Below are positions 9,001 through 15,438 of a stretch of 64,000 nucleotides of DNA, piece by piece. The notes beneath the pieces are model-generated. The model ran no database searches and was not told where the DNA came from. It saw only the letters and a program-made list of their open reading frames with translations. The stretch's first letter is position 1, and each line of letters begins with the position of its first letter. This stretch comes from Kineosporia aurantiaca JCM 3230 (lineage in GTDB: Bacteria; Actinomycetota; Actinomycetes; Actinomycetales; Kineosporiaceae). A program made the translations under genes and the position numbers. Location of the stretch: positions 62,001-126,000 of the forward strand of contig JODP01000014.1 of NCBI GenBank assembly GCA_000719025.1, in the 5' to 3' direction.

Positions 9001-9799
9001 CAGAGCGGTTCACCTGAGGGAACGCCTGGTCAGAACGGCTCAGCCCCGGATGCAGCGCTTCGGACCGACTCACCTGAGGGGCCGCCTGGCCAGAAAGACC
9101 CACCTGCGGACGAGACACGTCGGAGCGGCCTACCAGCGGGGCCGCCCGGGAAGAAAGGCCCGCCTCTGGGCGCGGCGCGTCAGAGCGATTCACCTGTGGG
9201 GCCGCTTGGCCAGAAAGGCTCGCCCCTGGGCGCGGCATTTCAGAACGGCTCACCGGCGGGGCTGCCTGACCAGAAAAGCCTTCCTCTTCAGGTCGGCTCA
9301 CACCGGGGCGCGGCGCATCGGGGCGCGTCGGCGGTGCGTGGCCGCTCGAAAGCTGTTCTTCGGGGCGGACGCGGATGGGCTCGGCCAGGGCGGGTTGGGG
9401 TTTGGCCGGTTCGGGCGTGGGGTGGGCGGGGTCGCCAGGGTCGCCGAAGAGGGGGATGCCGGCGATTGGGGAGGGTGGGGCGCCGGGGCCGAAGATCTGG
9501 GGGTAGGCGTAGCCGGAGGGTTGGGTGGTGCCCCATTCCGGGTTGTCGGACAGGCGCAGGCTTGCGGTCCAGGCGGCGTCGGACAGGTTCTCCGCAGGAT
9601 CTGGCTCGGGGGAGGAGGATTTCCCGGCGTCGGCCTCGGGTGCGGGCTGGTCTTCCGGCGGGGTCGGGGGCTTCTTCGGGCCGGGTTCGGCGCCGATGAC
9701 CGGGATCTGGCCGGTGGCCAGGGAGGCTCCGGTGACCGGGCCGGCCTCGAAGTCCCGGCGCGGGCGGACAGGGAGCGGTGTCGGCTCTTGGGGGACCAC
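6095..9799 (-). CDS. Acyltransferase-3 (OafA-like) with giant repeat-rich N-terminal region
   Basis: A 1234-residue protein. The last ~355 residues form a multi-spanning acyltransferase-3 domain, the family that O-acylates cell-surface or secreted sugars and lipids. It starts about residue 880 (RNNHLGLMRLLLALTVGVTHS) with the R-x9-H pair expected for catalysis and FFVLSGFLLVGSYLR. The first ~880 residues are Pro/Ser/Ala-rich with no membrane segment. They carry 13 units of 20 residues (8498-9277), then basic patches such as KRSRWGRLRKRR, then about seven units of 19 residues (7439-7838). The GTG start has AGGGAG eight bases upstream. Ordinary family members are 350-700 residues, so the extension is exceptional. 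It is predicted to be cytoplasmic, as no signal peptide precedes it. Function of the repeats is unknown. Confidence 0.82.
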   Translation of the reverse strand: MVPQEPTPLPVRPRRDFEAGPVTGASLATGQIPVIGAEPGPKKPPTPPEDQPAPEADAGKSSSPEPDPAENLSDAAWTASLRLSDNPEWGTTQPSGYAYPQIFGPGAPPSPIAGIPLFGDPGDPAHPTPEPAKPQPALAEPIRVRPEEQLSSGHAPPTRPDAPRPGVSRPEEEGFSGQAAPPVSRSEMPRPGASLSGQAAPQVNRSDAPRPEAGLSSRAAPLVGRSDVSRPQVGLSGQAAPQVSRSEALHPGLSRSDQAFPQVNRSDAPHPGAGLSGQAAPLVGRSDVSRPGAGFSGQEPSQVAWSEVPRPGVGLSGQVAAPGSQSEVLHPELGGSEWAAPQISGSEVTQPEVGLSGQESLQGNRSEAPRPGVGLSGQAAPQVGRSEVLHPGVSGSDRELSQVGRSEVLRPGAIPSGQAPSQEMRSAPDRPEQNRSEEKSPKAKRSRWGRLRKRRAEQPNSLDESRQEAPSPGVPPEAMRSQAEVPPVAPHAGGRQQEARTDRIGTPTNPRKGALSAGSPASGVNAPQGTSLGERALDRRPVAQSEDERPLGERLEEARARGILPEVGRPRAPRPSETRSSEPDTNPRGLSAIPGPVTPGPAASGLTTPGVGPAAGRDAIGPTRPGAPQATARVGGSTSPTSPGSSPAPTPNSLPAAAATHAGASTGLGPNGGPAAGGTRAGVSTALSPNGVPTAAATHAGASTGLGPNGGPAAGATGAGTFTALSPNGVPTNAATYPGVSTALSPNGLPAAATTHAGASTVLNPNGGPTIAATDAGASTALSANDGPTHTGAPTTLTEPEASTITNDPTARSEITGARTSIIGPPTAPTTALPLRREMREKHADSAPRKSRSRTVLGVIRRALGRRKARPHRGSADPKTLGNRFSPRNNHLGLMRLLLALTVGVTHSMEIGYGWQPEFAHTQLGELCVDAFFVLSGFLLVGSYLRLDSVRRYAWHRFLRIMPGFWVCLVLTATLVAPLIAWLQGVPMKSMMGGQDSAVDYVIRNATLMMRQWGVNGLPNDVQMAGVLNGSLWTLFYEATCYASIIALGVFGGLRRRPVMTLGAVGAIWVVIVLNDYQILYVGQERILRLSFMFLIGSVLYLYAHQIPVNRLLTVAAVGVVVAGVAFFDDYRVIAGPAFGYLCLALAVSRVRVWEPKTDISYGLYVYHWPVLQVFTLLGLAEYGVWVFAPAGLAVTAVVALLSWKLVEKPALGFKDAGWVTWEVPVARPEPSKA
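7439..7838 (-). repeat. 57-bp coding tandem repeat, about 7 units of 19 residues
   Basis: Inside the long acyltransferase gene, the protein repeats a 19-residue unit of the form AATHAGASTGLGPNGGP, with alternating STGLGPNGGP and STALSPNGVP endings. This suggests that pairs of units were duplicated together. It is distinct in sequence and period from the 60-bp array further upstream in the same gene. Unit boundaries are approximate. Confidence 0.8.
8498..9277 (-). repeat. 60-bp coding tandem repeat, 13 units of 20 residues
   Basis: Thirteen consecutive, gap-free 20-residue units follow the pattern LSGQAAPQVxRSEVxRPGVG in the N-terminal half of the long acyltransferase. A degenerate fourteenth unit (RSEEKSPKAKRS) runs into a basic patch. 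The most constant positions are the SGQ, the RS(D/E) and the P near the end. Units 3 and 6, and units 2 and 5, are nearly identical, so blocks of three units were probably copied. The exact 60-base spacing with no indels indicates recent or homogenised expansion. Confidence 0.88.
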
Positions 9800-10177
9800 T
9801 GTTCGTCTCCCTCCGGCCTTTTCACCAGGCCGTTCGCATCCGGCGGGCGGTGCCCGAAGGTTTCCGGAAAGTTCGGAGGTCTTCCCAGCCGTCGCTCCAC
9901 GCTAGGCGCTGCGAACTGAGAGCTCGCTGTGCCCGGTCGGGAGGACGGGTGTGTCGACCACTTTCGCCGGAATGCTGCTGGACAGGGGGTCAGGGGTGGA
10001 TCAAGGAGCCATAAATCCCTGGTCAATCCGGGAAATCCGGTTCGGCGCCCGGGGCGGGCCTGACCTGGTGTGTCCTGTGAGCAGCACTGTGCACCCACCG
10101 CAGGTCAGCACCGTGCGAAATCGTGGTGAACGACAGGAGACGGCCCGGGTGGGCGCGACGAAGGTCACAGTGGAGTG
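9800..10177. other. Gene-free 378-base upstream region
   Basis: This lies between the start of the long acyltransferase gene and the 3' end of the MFS gene, both on the minus strand. It should hold the acyltransferase promoter. I see no convincing gene, strong hairpin or repeat. The short open frames on the plus strand have no ribosome-binding site and no family-like sequence. Confidence 0.5.
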
Positions 10178-11479
10178 TTAAACCACTTTCAGCGCGGAAT
10201 CGTCACTGCACTCACCGGAAGGGTTCTCACACGGAGGGTTCCGGAAGATGGCGGCCCAGGCCGAGGCGATGACCGCGGTGCAGGCAGCGGCCAGGGCACA
10301 GACCGCGAGCAGCATGGTGGCGTAGCTGAACCAGTGGGAGAGGGCGGCCAGGATCAGGGGCAGGGTGAACCCGAGGTAGGTCAGGGCGTAGTAGACGCCG
10401 GTCAGCCCGGCCAGCTCGTCCGGCGCGGCGATCCGCTGCACCTCCAGCAGGCCGGACACCACCGCGATGCCGTAGGCGCCGCCGAGCAGCACTCCGACCG
10501 CGAAGGTGAGCCAGACCAGGGCCAGGTGGGCCGCCAGGGCAGCGGCCGCCATACCCAGCGTGACCAGCACCATCGAGACCACGCAGGCCCGGGCCGTGGA
10601 CACGTCGTCGAGCAGCCGGGCGACCGGCTGGATCAGTACCCCGGCCGACAGTGTGGCCACGGTCAGGGTGGTCGAGAGGATCAGGGCCCAGTGGCCCACC
10701 TTGTCGTCCACCATCTGCGGCATCACCACGTAGGCCACACCGACGGCCCCGAACACCCAGGGCCCCAGCGGCACCACCACGCGCAGGAAGCGGGCGTGGG
10801 AGGCCTTCGGCACCCGCAGGCGCTGCCGGAGCGGGCGGTCGCTCAGGTCCTCGGTGCGGGTCTCGGTCGAGGCGACGGCCAGGACGATCAGCGCCGGGAG
10901 GGTGAGCACGGCGTGCACGAGGTAGGGCAGAACCCTTTGCCAGGGCGCCCATTGAGCGAGGATGCCGGCCACGCCGGGGCCGAGGGCGAAACCGACCGTG
11001 AGGGTGAGCGAGGCCCGGCGGGCTCCGGTCCCGGGCGCGACCCGGGGGTCGAAATCCGTTGTGGAGAGCTCTTTCACCCAGCTGGTGCCGACCGACATCG
11101 CAACACCGATACCCAGCCCGGAGACCATCCGGCCGGCCGCCACCCAGCCGGCCCCGAGCGGGCCGAGGGCGATCAGCAGGCTACCGACGATCGACGCCAC
11201 TCCCCCGACCAGCATCACCGGCCGCCGGCCGTGCCGGTCGGACAGGGCCGAGGCGACGAGAAGCCCTGGGATCAGGCCGATCACGTAGGCAGCCAGCAGG
11301 GCGTCGACGCCCACGGTGGAGTATCCGTGCGCCCGGTACATCACGACCAGAGGAGTGAATTCGTTTCCACCCCAGCCGATCATGCACATCAGCGCGGCGA
11401 CGACCAGCCAGGCCCGGCGCTTCGGGACCGTCGAGACTTCCCCCGCCGAAAACGTCCTCAATTCTGACGCGGTGGTCAC
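10178..11479 (-). CDS. MFS transporter
   Basis: A protein of about 433 residues with twelve predicted membrane helices and major-facilitator landmarks: the loop 2-3 motif as SALSDRHGRRPVM (about residues 80-92) and GRMVSGLGIGVAMSVGTSW in helix 4. It should be a proton-driven carrier in the cytoplasmic membrane; the substrate is not evident. The upstream GntR gene ends in GTGA, where TGA is its stop and GTG the likely start of this gene. The two are therefore translationally coupled and the transporter is probably controlled by that regulator. An in-frame GTG nine bases further upstream is an alternative start. Confidence 0.82.
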   Translation of the reverse strand: MTTASELRTFSAGEVSTVPKRRAWLVVAALMCMIGWGGNEFTPLVVMYRAHGYSTVGVDALLAAYVIGLIPGLLVASALSDRHGRRPVMLVGGVASIVGSLLIALGPLGAGWVAAGRMVSGLGIGVAMSVGTSWVKELSTTDFDPRVAPGTGARRASLTLTVGFALGPGVAGILAQWAPWQRVLPYLVHAVLTLPALIVLAVASTETRTEDLSDRPLRQRLRVPKASHARFLRVVVPLGPWVFGAVGVAYVVMPQMVDDKVGHWALILSTTLTVATLSAGVLIQPVARLLDDVSTARACVVSMVLVTLGMAAAALAAHLALVWLTFAVGVLLGGAYGIAVVSGLLEVQRIAAPDELAGLTGVYYALTYLGFTLPLILAALSHWFSYATMLLAVCALAAACTAVIASAWAAIFRNPPCENPSGECSDDSALKVV

Positions 11480-12141
11480 GCCAGCCACTGCCCGGCCACC
11501 AGGTGCGTAGCCGAAAGGTGAGTCCGCAGGTAGATCTCGAACCCGGCCAGATCGCGTTCGCGGATCTCCCCGGCCAGGGCCTCGTGCTCGTCGGCGCAGA
11601 TCGCCATCCGGCCCGGATCCGGGGTCATCGCCCCGATGTTCATCCGGCGCTGCCGATCGGCCAGGGTGGCGTAGAAACGGGTGGCCAGCTGGTTGCCCGA
11701 AGAACTCACTACGGTTGCGTGAAAACCCACGTCCAGGCGGGCAAATGCGGCGACGTCACCGGCCTCGGCAGCCTCCCGCTGTTGCGTGACCAGATCGCCC
11801 AGGGCAGCCAGTAGAGCGGTGAGATCGTCCATGCGACTGGTCATCCGGCGGACGGCGGCGACCTCCAGAGCGGCGCGGGTCTCCAGCACGTCCATCGCCT
11901 CGGAGGTCGGCACCGGGGTCACCACCGCCCCGCGCTTGGGGATCAGCTCGAGCAGGTCCTCGCTCTGCAGCCGGACGAAGGCCTCCCGGACCGGGGTGCG
12001 ACTGACCGACATGCGTTGCGCGATATCGCCTTCCGAGAGGAGCCGCCCGGCCGGTACGTCACCGCTGAGAATGAGTTCCTTGGTCTCGAGGTAGACCCGA
12101 TCGGCGGCGGAGGAGCTGGGCAGGGCTTCCGGAGCGTTCAC
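11476..12141 (-). CDS. GntR-family (FadR/FCD subfamily) transcriptional regulator
   Basis: A protein of about 221 residues with an N-terminal winged helix (LLSEGDIAQRMSVSRTPVREAFVRLQSEDLLELIPKRG region, about residues 30-75) and an all-helical FCD ligand-binding domain. The FCD domain shows D..F H and H residues consistent with a metal site (ARLDVGFHATVV, ADEHEAL, LRTHLSATH). It is coupled by a 4-base overlap to an MFS transporter, so it probably controls uptake or efflux of a small carboxylate-like ligand. GTG at 12141 is the best start I can find. An in-frame TTG at 12180 would run through the apparent operator. Neither start has a clear ribosome-binding site, so the 5' end is uncertain. 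Confidence 0.82.
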   Translation of the reverse strand: MNAPEALPSSSAADRVYLETKELILSGDVPAGRLLSEGDIAQRMSVSRTPVREAFVRLQSEDLLELIPKRGAVVTPVPTSEAMDVLETRAALEVAAVRRMTSRMDDLTALLAALGDLVTQQREAAEAGDVAAFARLDVGFHATVVSSSGNQLATRFYATLADRQRRMNIGAMTPDPGRMAICADEHEALAGEIRERDLAGFEIYLRTHLSATHLVAGQWLA

Positions 12142-12160
12142 CAGGCCACGGTACCACCAT

Positions 12161-12190
12161 GTATCTATGCTGAGATGCAAGCATGCATAC
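12161..12190. promoter_or_regulatory. Inverted repeat upstream of the GntR gene, candidate operator
   Basis: The arms GTATCTATGC (12161-12170) and GCATGCATAC (12181-12190) are inverted copies matching 8 of 10 bases, with a 10-base spacer, centred about 35 bases before the GntR start. FCD-type regulators commonly bind such palindromes in their own promoter. Autoregulation is inferred. Confidence 0.5.
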
Positions 12191-12198
12191 GGGCGTCC

Positions 12199-12507
12199 TC
12201 AGGCCATCCCGAACTGCCGGAGCAGGGCGGTGGTGGCCGCCGCGGCGATGACCACGGCCGGGAAGGGCGCCTTGGACAGGACGAGCACCACCGCGACGGC
12301 AACCCCGGTGAACCGGGCCCAGCCGGCGAAGCCTCCGTCCTGGATCAGGGTGCTGGTGGCGATCAGTGCGGCCAGGAGCGTGGTGGCGGCCGAAGTCATC
12401 CAGGTTTGGGCGGTTTCGGAGAACTCGTAGCGCCCGGCCAGGAGCGGGCCGGCGATACGGAAGGCGAAGGTGCCCGCGGCGAGGACCAGGATGGCGAGGA
12501 CTGGCAT
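12199..12507 (-). CDS. azlD: AzlD-family branched-chain amino acid exporter small subunit
   Basis: A 102-residue protein with four predicted membrane helices, the normal AzlD size. It begins MPVLAILVLAAGTFAFRIAGPLL and contains the polar YEFSETAQTWMTSA loop seen in the family. AzlD and AzlC together form a branched-chain amino acid exporter (BrnFE/AzlCD type). The start codon shares one base with the azlC stop (TGATG), and GAGAGG lies eight bases upstream of it, so the two subunits are translationally coupled. Confidence 0.85.
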   Translation of the reverse strand: MPVLAILVLAAGTFAFRIAGPLLAGRYEFSETAQTWMTSAATTLLAALIATSTLIQDGGFAGWARFTGVAVAVVLVLSKAPFPAVVIAAAATTALLRQFGMA

Positions 12508-13193
12508 CAGGCGTCCTCTCGCTGCGCCGGCCGGACCAGGGCGACCAGACCGGTCAGCGAGGCCAGGACCGGAAGCCCGGCGGCCAGGAACGGCGTGCTG
12601 AGAACCGCGACCGCACTGCCGATTACGGCCGAGATCCGGATCCGGCGGGTGTTCAGCGCGGGCAGCACGAGCGCGACCAGCACGGCCGGGAAGGCGGCAT
12701 CCAGCCCGAAGGCGTCCGTGTCGCCGATCCGCGCACCGGCCAGGGCCCCCACTGCCACTCCGATGTTCCAGCTGACGAACAGGGCGATGCCGCAGACCCA
12801 GAAACCGGCCGACCGGCGCTCCGGCTCCGGTTCGGTGATCGCCAGAGCGACGGTCTCGTCGGTGACGAGGTGGGCACCGAAGGCCTGGCGCAGCGGACCG
12901 CCGCCCCGAATGACGTCCGACACGCTGAAGCTGAACGGAAGCAGCCGGGTGTTCAGCAGCAGCCCGGTCGCCACCGCCGCCACCGCAGACCCACCCGACA
13001 ACACCGTTCCTACCGCGGCAAACTGCGCCCCACCTGCGAAGACCAGGATCGAGAGGGCGATCGGGACCCACCCGTCGAGACCACCTCCGACCGCGATCGC
13101 CCCGAACGACACCGCCACCAACCCGTCGGCCAGGCACAGCAGGGCGACAGCCCGCGCGCGCTCCCGATCCACCGTTCGCCATACTGAACGCAT
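12507..13193 (-). CDS. azlC: AzlC-family branched-chain amino acid exporter large subunit
   Basis: A 228-residue integral membrane protein with the AzlC pattern: AVSFGAIAVGGGLDGWVPIALSIL near the start, GGAQFAAVG (the family's helix-2 signature, about residues 55-63), RLLPFSFSVSDVIRGGG, and GFWVCGIALFVSWNIGVAVGAL in the second half. It should export branched-chain amino acids or methionine with AzlD. It is divergent from an XRE-cupin regulator gene, a common pairing for azlCD, which suggests local regulation. Confidence 0.88.
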   Translation of the reverse strand: MRSVWRTVDRERARAVALLCLADGLVAVSFGAIAVGGGLDGWVPIALSILVFAGGAQFAAVGTVLSGGSAVAAVATGLLLNTRLLPFSFSVSDVIRGGGPLRQAFGAHLVTDETVALAITEPEPERRSAGFWVCGIALFVSWNIGVAVGALAGARIGDTDAFGLDAAFPAVLVALVLPALNTRRIRISAVIGSAVAVLSTPFLAAGLPVLASLTGLVALVRPAQREDA

Positions 13194-13220
13194 GTCCGTA
13201 AGGATGAACGTGACATCGTG

Positions 13221-13238
13221 CGTTCGTCAAACAGAACG
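13221..13238. promoter_or_regulatory. Inverted repeat between azlC and the XRE-cupin gene
   Basis: A perfect 5-base inverted repeat CGTTC-8-GAACG lies 22 bases before the XRE gene ATG and 28 bases before azlC. Two further GAACG copies (near 13186 and 13205) lie in the same divergent region. This is a plausible operator for the XRE-cupin regulator controlling both directions, by position only. Confidence 0.4.
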
Positions 13239-13259
13239 AGTGATCGGTACAGCGAACCC

Positions 13260-13826
13260 ATGCTTCCTGACGATTCCCCGCTCGACCCGAAGGCCGTGCT
13301 GGCCGCCGCGCTGCGCAGCGAGCGCGAGCGCAGTGGCATGTCCCTGAGCGAGCTGGCCAAGCAGGCCCGGCTGGCCAAGTCGACGCTGTCCCAGCTGGAG
13401 TCGGGGGCCGGCAACCCCAACGTGGAGACCCTGTGGGCCCTGGCGACGGCGCTGGACCTGCCGGTCAGCCGGCTGATCGACCCGCCGCGGCCGAAGGTCG
13501 GGGTGATCCGCAACGGCGAGGGCACCCCGCTGACCTCCGAGGGCGGCGACTACGCGGCCTACCTGATGTCGGCCGGGCCGACCGGGGTCACCCGGGACGT
13601 GTACCGGCTGAACGTGGAGATCGGGCCGGGGCGGATCTCCGAGCCGCACTCGGTGGGGATCATCGAGCACGTGATCATCGGGTCCGGGCGGGCCCTGGTC
13701 GGGCCGACGAGCAACCCGATCGAGCTGGGGGCGGGTGACTACATGGTCTACCCGGGCGACGTGGAGCACATGTTCCAGGCTCTGACCCCGGGGGTGCTGG
13801 CCACGTTGATCAGCGAGAACCGCTGA
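13260..13826 (+). CDS. XRE-family regulator with C-terminal cupin domain
   Basis: A 188-residue regulator with a Cro/C1-type helix-turn-helix (about 10-70: LRSERERSGMSLSELAKQAR, STLSQLESGAGNPNVETLWALA) followed by a single cupin sensor domain (about 110-185) with the EPHSVGIIEHVIIGSGRALVG and GDYMVYPGDVEHMF strands. The two His-containing cupin motifs are kept, so metal or small-ligand binding is likely. It is divergent from azlCD and probably senses an amino acid or derivative to control export. A GTG at 13218 in the same frame would add 14 residues and overlap the candidate operator, so the ATG at 13260 is preferred. Confidence 0.85.
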   Translation: MLPDDSPLDPKAVLAAALRSERERSGMSLSELAKQARLAKSTLSQLESGAGNPNVETLWALATALDLPVSRLIDPPRPKVGVIRNGEGTPLTSEGGDYAAYLMSAGPTGVTRDVYRLNVEIGPGRISEPHSVGIIEHVIIGSGRALVGPTSNPIELGAGDYMVYPGDVEHMFQALTPGVLATLISENR

Positions 13827-13846
13827 GCTGACTAGGGTTGTGGCTC

Positions 13847-14296
13847 ATGAGTGACGACCCCTTCGACCTGGCCCGGTTCGTCGAGGCCCAGGATTCCGGC
13901 GGTACCTACGGCCACGCGGTGGCCGAGCTACGGGCGGCGGACAAGACCAGCCACTGGATGTGGTTCGTCTTCCCGCAGATCGCCGGACTGGGCCTGAGCC
14001 CGACCTCGGTGAAGTACGCGATCAGCGGCCTGCCCGAGGCGCAGGCCTACCTGGCTCACCCCGTGCTGGGGCCGCGCCTGGAGGAGTGCACGTCGATCCT
14101 GCTCGGCGTCTCGGGCAAGAGCGCCACCGAGATTCTCGGGGGCATCGACGCGGCCAAGCTGCGCTCCTCGATGACGCTGTTCGCCTACGCCGATCCGGAG
14201 CGGGAGATGTTCCGGGCGGTGCTGGATCAGTACTTCTCGGGCGAGGAGGACGACGCCACCACGGCGCGGCTGGGCACCGAGGTCGCTGAGGACTAG
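13847..14296 (+). CDS. DUF1810 family protein
   Basis: A 149-residue cytoplasmic protein matching the DUF1810 pattern: DLARFVEAQD at the start, the hallmark SHWMWFVFPQIAGLG (about 34-48), YAISGLPEAQAYL and LRSSMTLFAYADPE. The family is widespread and its biochemical role is not established. The ATG at 13847 has AGGG upstream and gives the family's normal N-terminus; the in-frame ATG nine bases earlier is less likely. Its TAG stop overlaps the TAG stop of the convergent hydrolase gene (CTAG, 14293-14296). Confidence 0.88.
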   Translation: MSDDPFDLARFVEAQDSGGTYGHAVAELRAADKTSHWMWFVFPQIAGLGLSPTSVKYAISGLPEAQAYLAHPVLGPRLEECTSILLGVSGKSATEILGGIDAAKLRSSMTLFAYADPEREMFRAVLDQYFSGEEDDATTARLGTEVAED

Positions 14297-15042
14297 CGCA
14301 GGTGCTGGCGGATGGCCTGGAGCACCGCGGCGGGCTGCTCGACGTTGGCCAGATGGGCGGCGTGGGGTAGGACAACCAGGTCGGCGCCCGGGATGCCGGC
14401 GGCCAGTTCCTCGGCCATCGCCACGGGGGTGGCCAGGTCGTCGGCCCCGGCCACGACCCGGGTCGGGGTCTGGATCCGGCTCAGCCAGGGCCGGGAGTCG
14501 AAGGTCGCCAGGGCCTCGCAGCAGGCGGCGTAGCCCTCCGGGTCCAGTTCGGTCTGGGCCTCGAGCAGTTCCCGGCCGTGCGGCGGCACCGGGGCGTCGA
14601 GCACGAACCAGCGGCCCCGGGCGAGCTCGGGAAGGAAGCCGGTGCCCTCGGCCCGGACCCGCGCGGCCCGCTCCTGCCAGGGCTGCGGGCTCGCCCCGAA
14701 CGTGGCCGAGGTGCAGACCAGCACCAGCCCGGTCACCCGGTCGGGGTGGTCGAGGGCGAGCTGCTGGCCGACCGCCCCGCCCATCGACAGGCCGCAGTAG
14801 CCGAAGCCGGTGATGCCCAGGTCGTCGATCACCCCGAGCACCTCGGCGGCCAGGTCGGCGACCGCGTAGGGCCCGGCCGGGGCGGCCTTGCCGTCGTGCC
14901 CGGGCAGGTCGAACCGGAGCACCCGGTAGTCCCGGACCAGGCCGGGCAGCTGCGGGTCCCACAATCGGTGCGAGGTACCGATCGAGGAGCCGAGCACCAG
15001 CACGGGGGCCTGCGGGTCGCCGTCCACCTCGAAGTTGATCAT
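14293..15042 (-). CDS. Alpha/beta hydrolase, 3-oxoadipate enol-lactonase-like
   Basis: An alpha/beta hydrolase of about 249 residues. It resembles PcaD, which opens 3-oxoadipate enol-lactone to 3-oxoadipate in the beta-ketoadipate pathway of aromatic degradation. The triad is visible: Ser in GYCGLSMGGAVG, Asp in VVAGADDLATPV and His in LPHAAHLANVEQP. The N-terminal LVLGSSIGTSHRLWDPQLP is typical of PcaD. It is divergent from a muconolactone-isomerase-like gene, the enzyme that acts just before PcaD in the catechol branch, which supports the pathway. AGGG five bases upstream favours the ATG at 15042 over a GTG at 15048. No other cat/pca gene is in the window. Confidence 0.75.
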   Translation of the reverse strand: MINFEVDGDPQAPVLVLGSSIGTSHRLWDPQLPGLVRDYRVLRFDLPGHDGKAAPAGPYAVADLAAEVLGVIDDLGITGFGYCGLSMGGAVGQQLALDHPDRVTGLVLVCTSATFGASPQPWQERAARVRAEGTGFLPELARGRWFVLDAPVPPHGRELLEAQTELDPEGYAACCEALATFDSRPWLSRIQTPTRVVAGADDLATPVAMAEELAAGIPGADLVVLPHAAHLANVEQPAAVLQAIRQHLR

Positions 15043-15153
15043 CGCCACCCTGCTCGTCCGGTCGGATCTTCGGTCGTGCCCCGCAGAACCTTACGGGGGC
15101 GACGCGTAGCCTGCGGGTCCCACCAAAGCCACACCAAGAGCCCGGAGGACGGC

Positions 15154-15435
15154 GTGCTGTTCGCGGTGACCATGCAGATTGAATTCCCGCACGATCTGGA
15201 CCCGGAGGTACGGGCCGACCTGCTGGCCCGCGAATCGGCCTACAGCCGGGCCCAGCAGGAGGCCGGGACCTGGCCGCACCTGTGGCGGATCGCCGGGCAG
15301 TGGGCCAACCTCAGCATCATCGACGCCGAGGACAACGCCCAGCTGCACGACATCCTGTCCAACCTGCCGCTGTTCCCGTTCATGACGATCGACGTCAAAC
15401 CGCTCACCCGGCATCCCAATTCGATCCGGAACTGA
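15154..15435 (+). CDS. Muconolactone delta-isomerase-like protein
   Basis: A 93-residue protein of the muconolactone isomerase family (usual length 90-97). This enzyme converts muconolactone to 3-oxoadipate enol-lactone in the catechol branch. The family framework is clear: start LFAVTMQIEFPHDLDPEV, then WPHLWRIAGQWANLSIIDAED and LHDILSNLPLFPFMTIDVKPLTRHP. The GTG start is set by GGAGG seven bases upstream and gives the family's MLFxV opening. It pairs functionally with the divergent enol-lactonase-like gene. Because catA and catB are absent here, the physiological substrate is inferred. Confidence 0.82.
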   Translation: MLFAVTMQIEFPHDLDPEVRADLLARESAYSRAQQEAGTWPHLWRIAGQWANLSIIDAEDNAQLHDILSNLPLFPFMTIDVKPLTRHPNSIRN

Positions 15436-15438
15436 GAC

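Noticed and set aside
9951..10181. 76-residue plus-strand frame in the gap after the long acyltransferase
   Set aside because: No ribosome-binding site, no recognisable sequence, and its composition is like shifted coding sequence.
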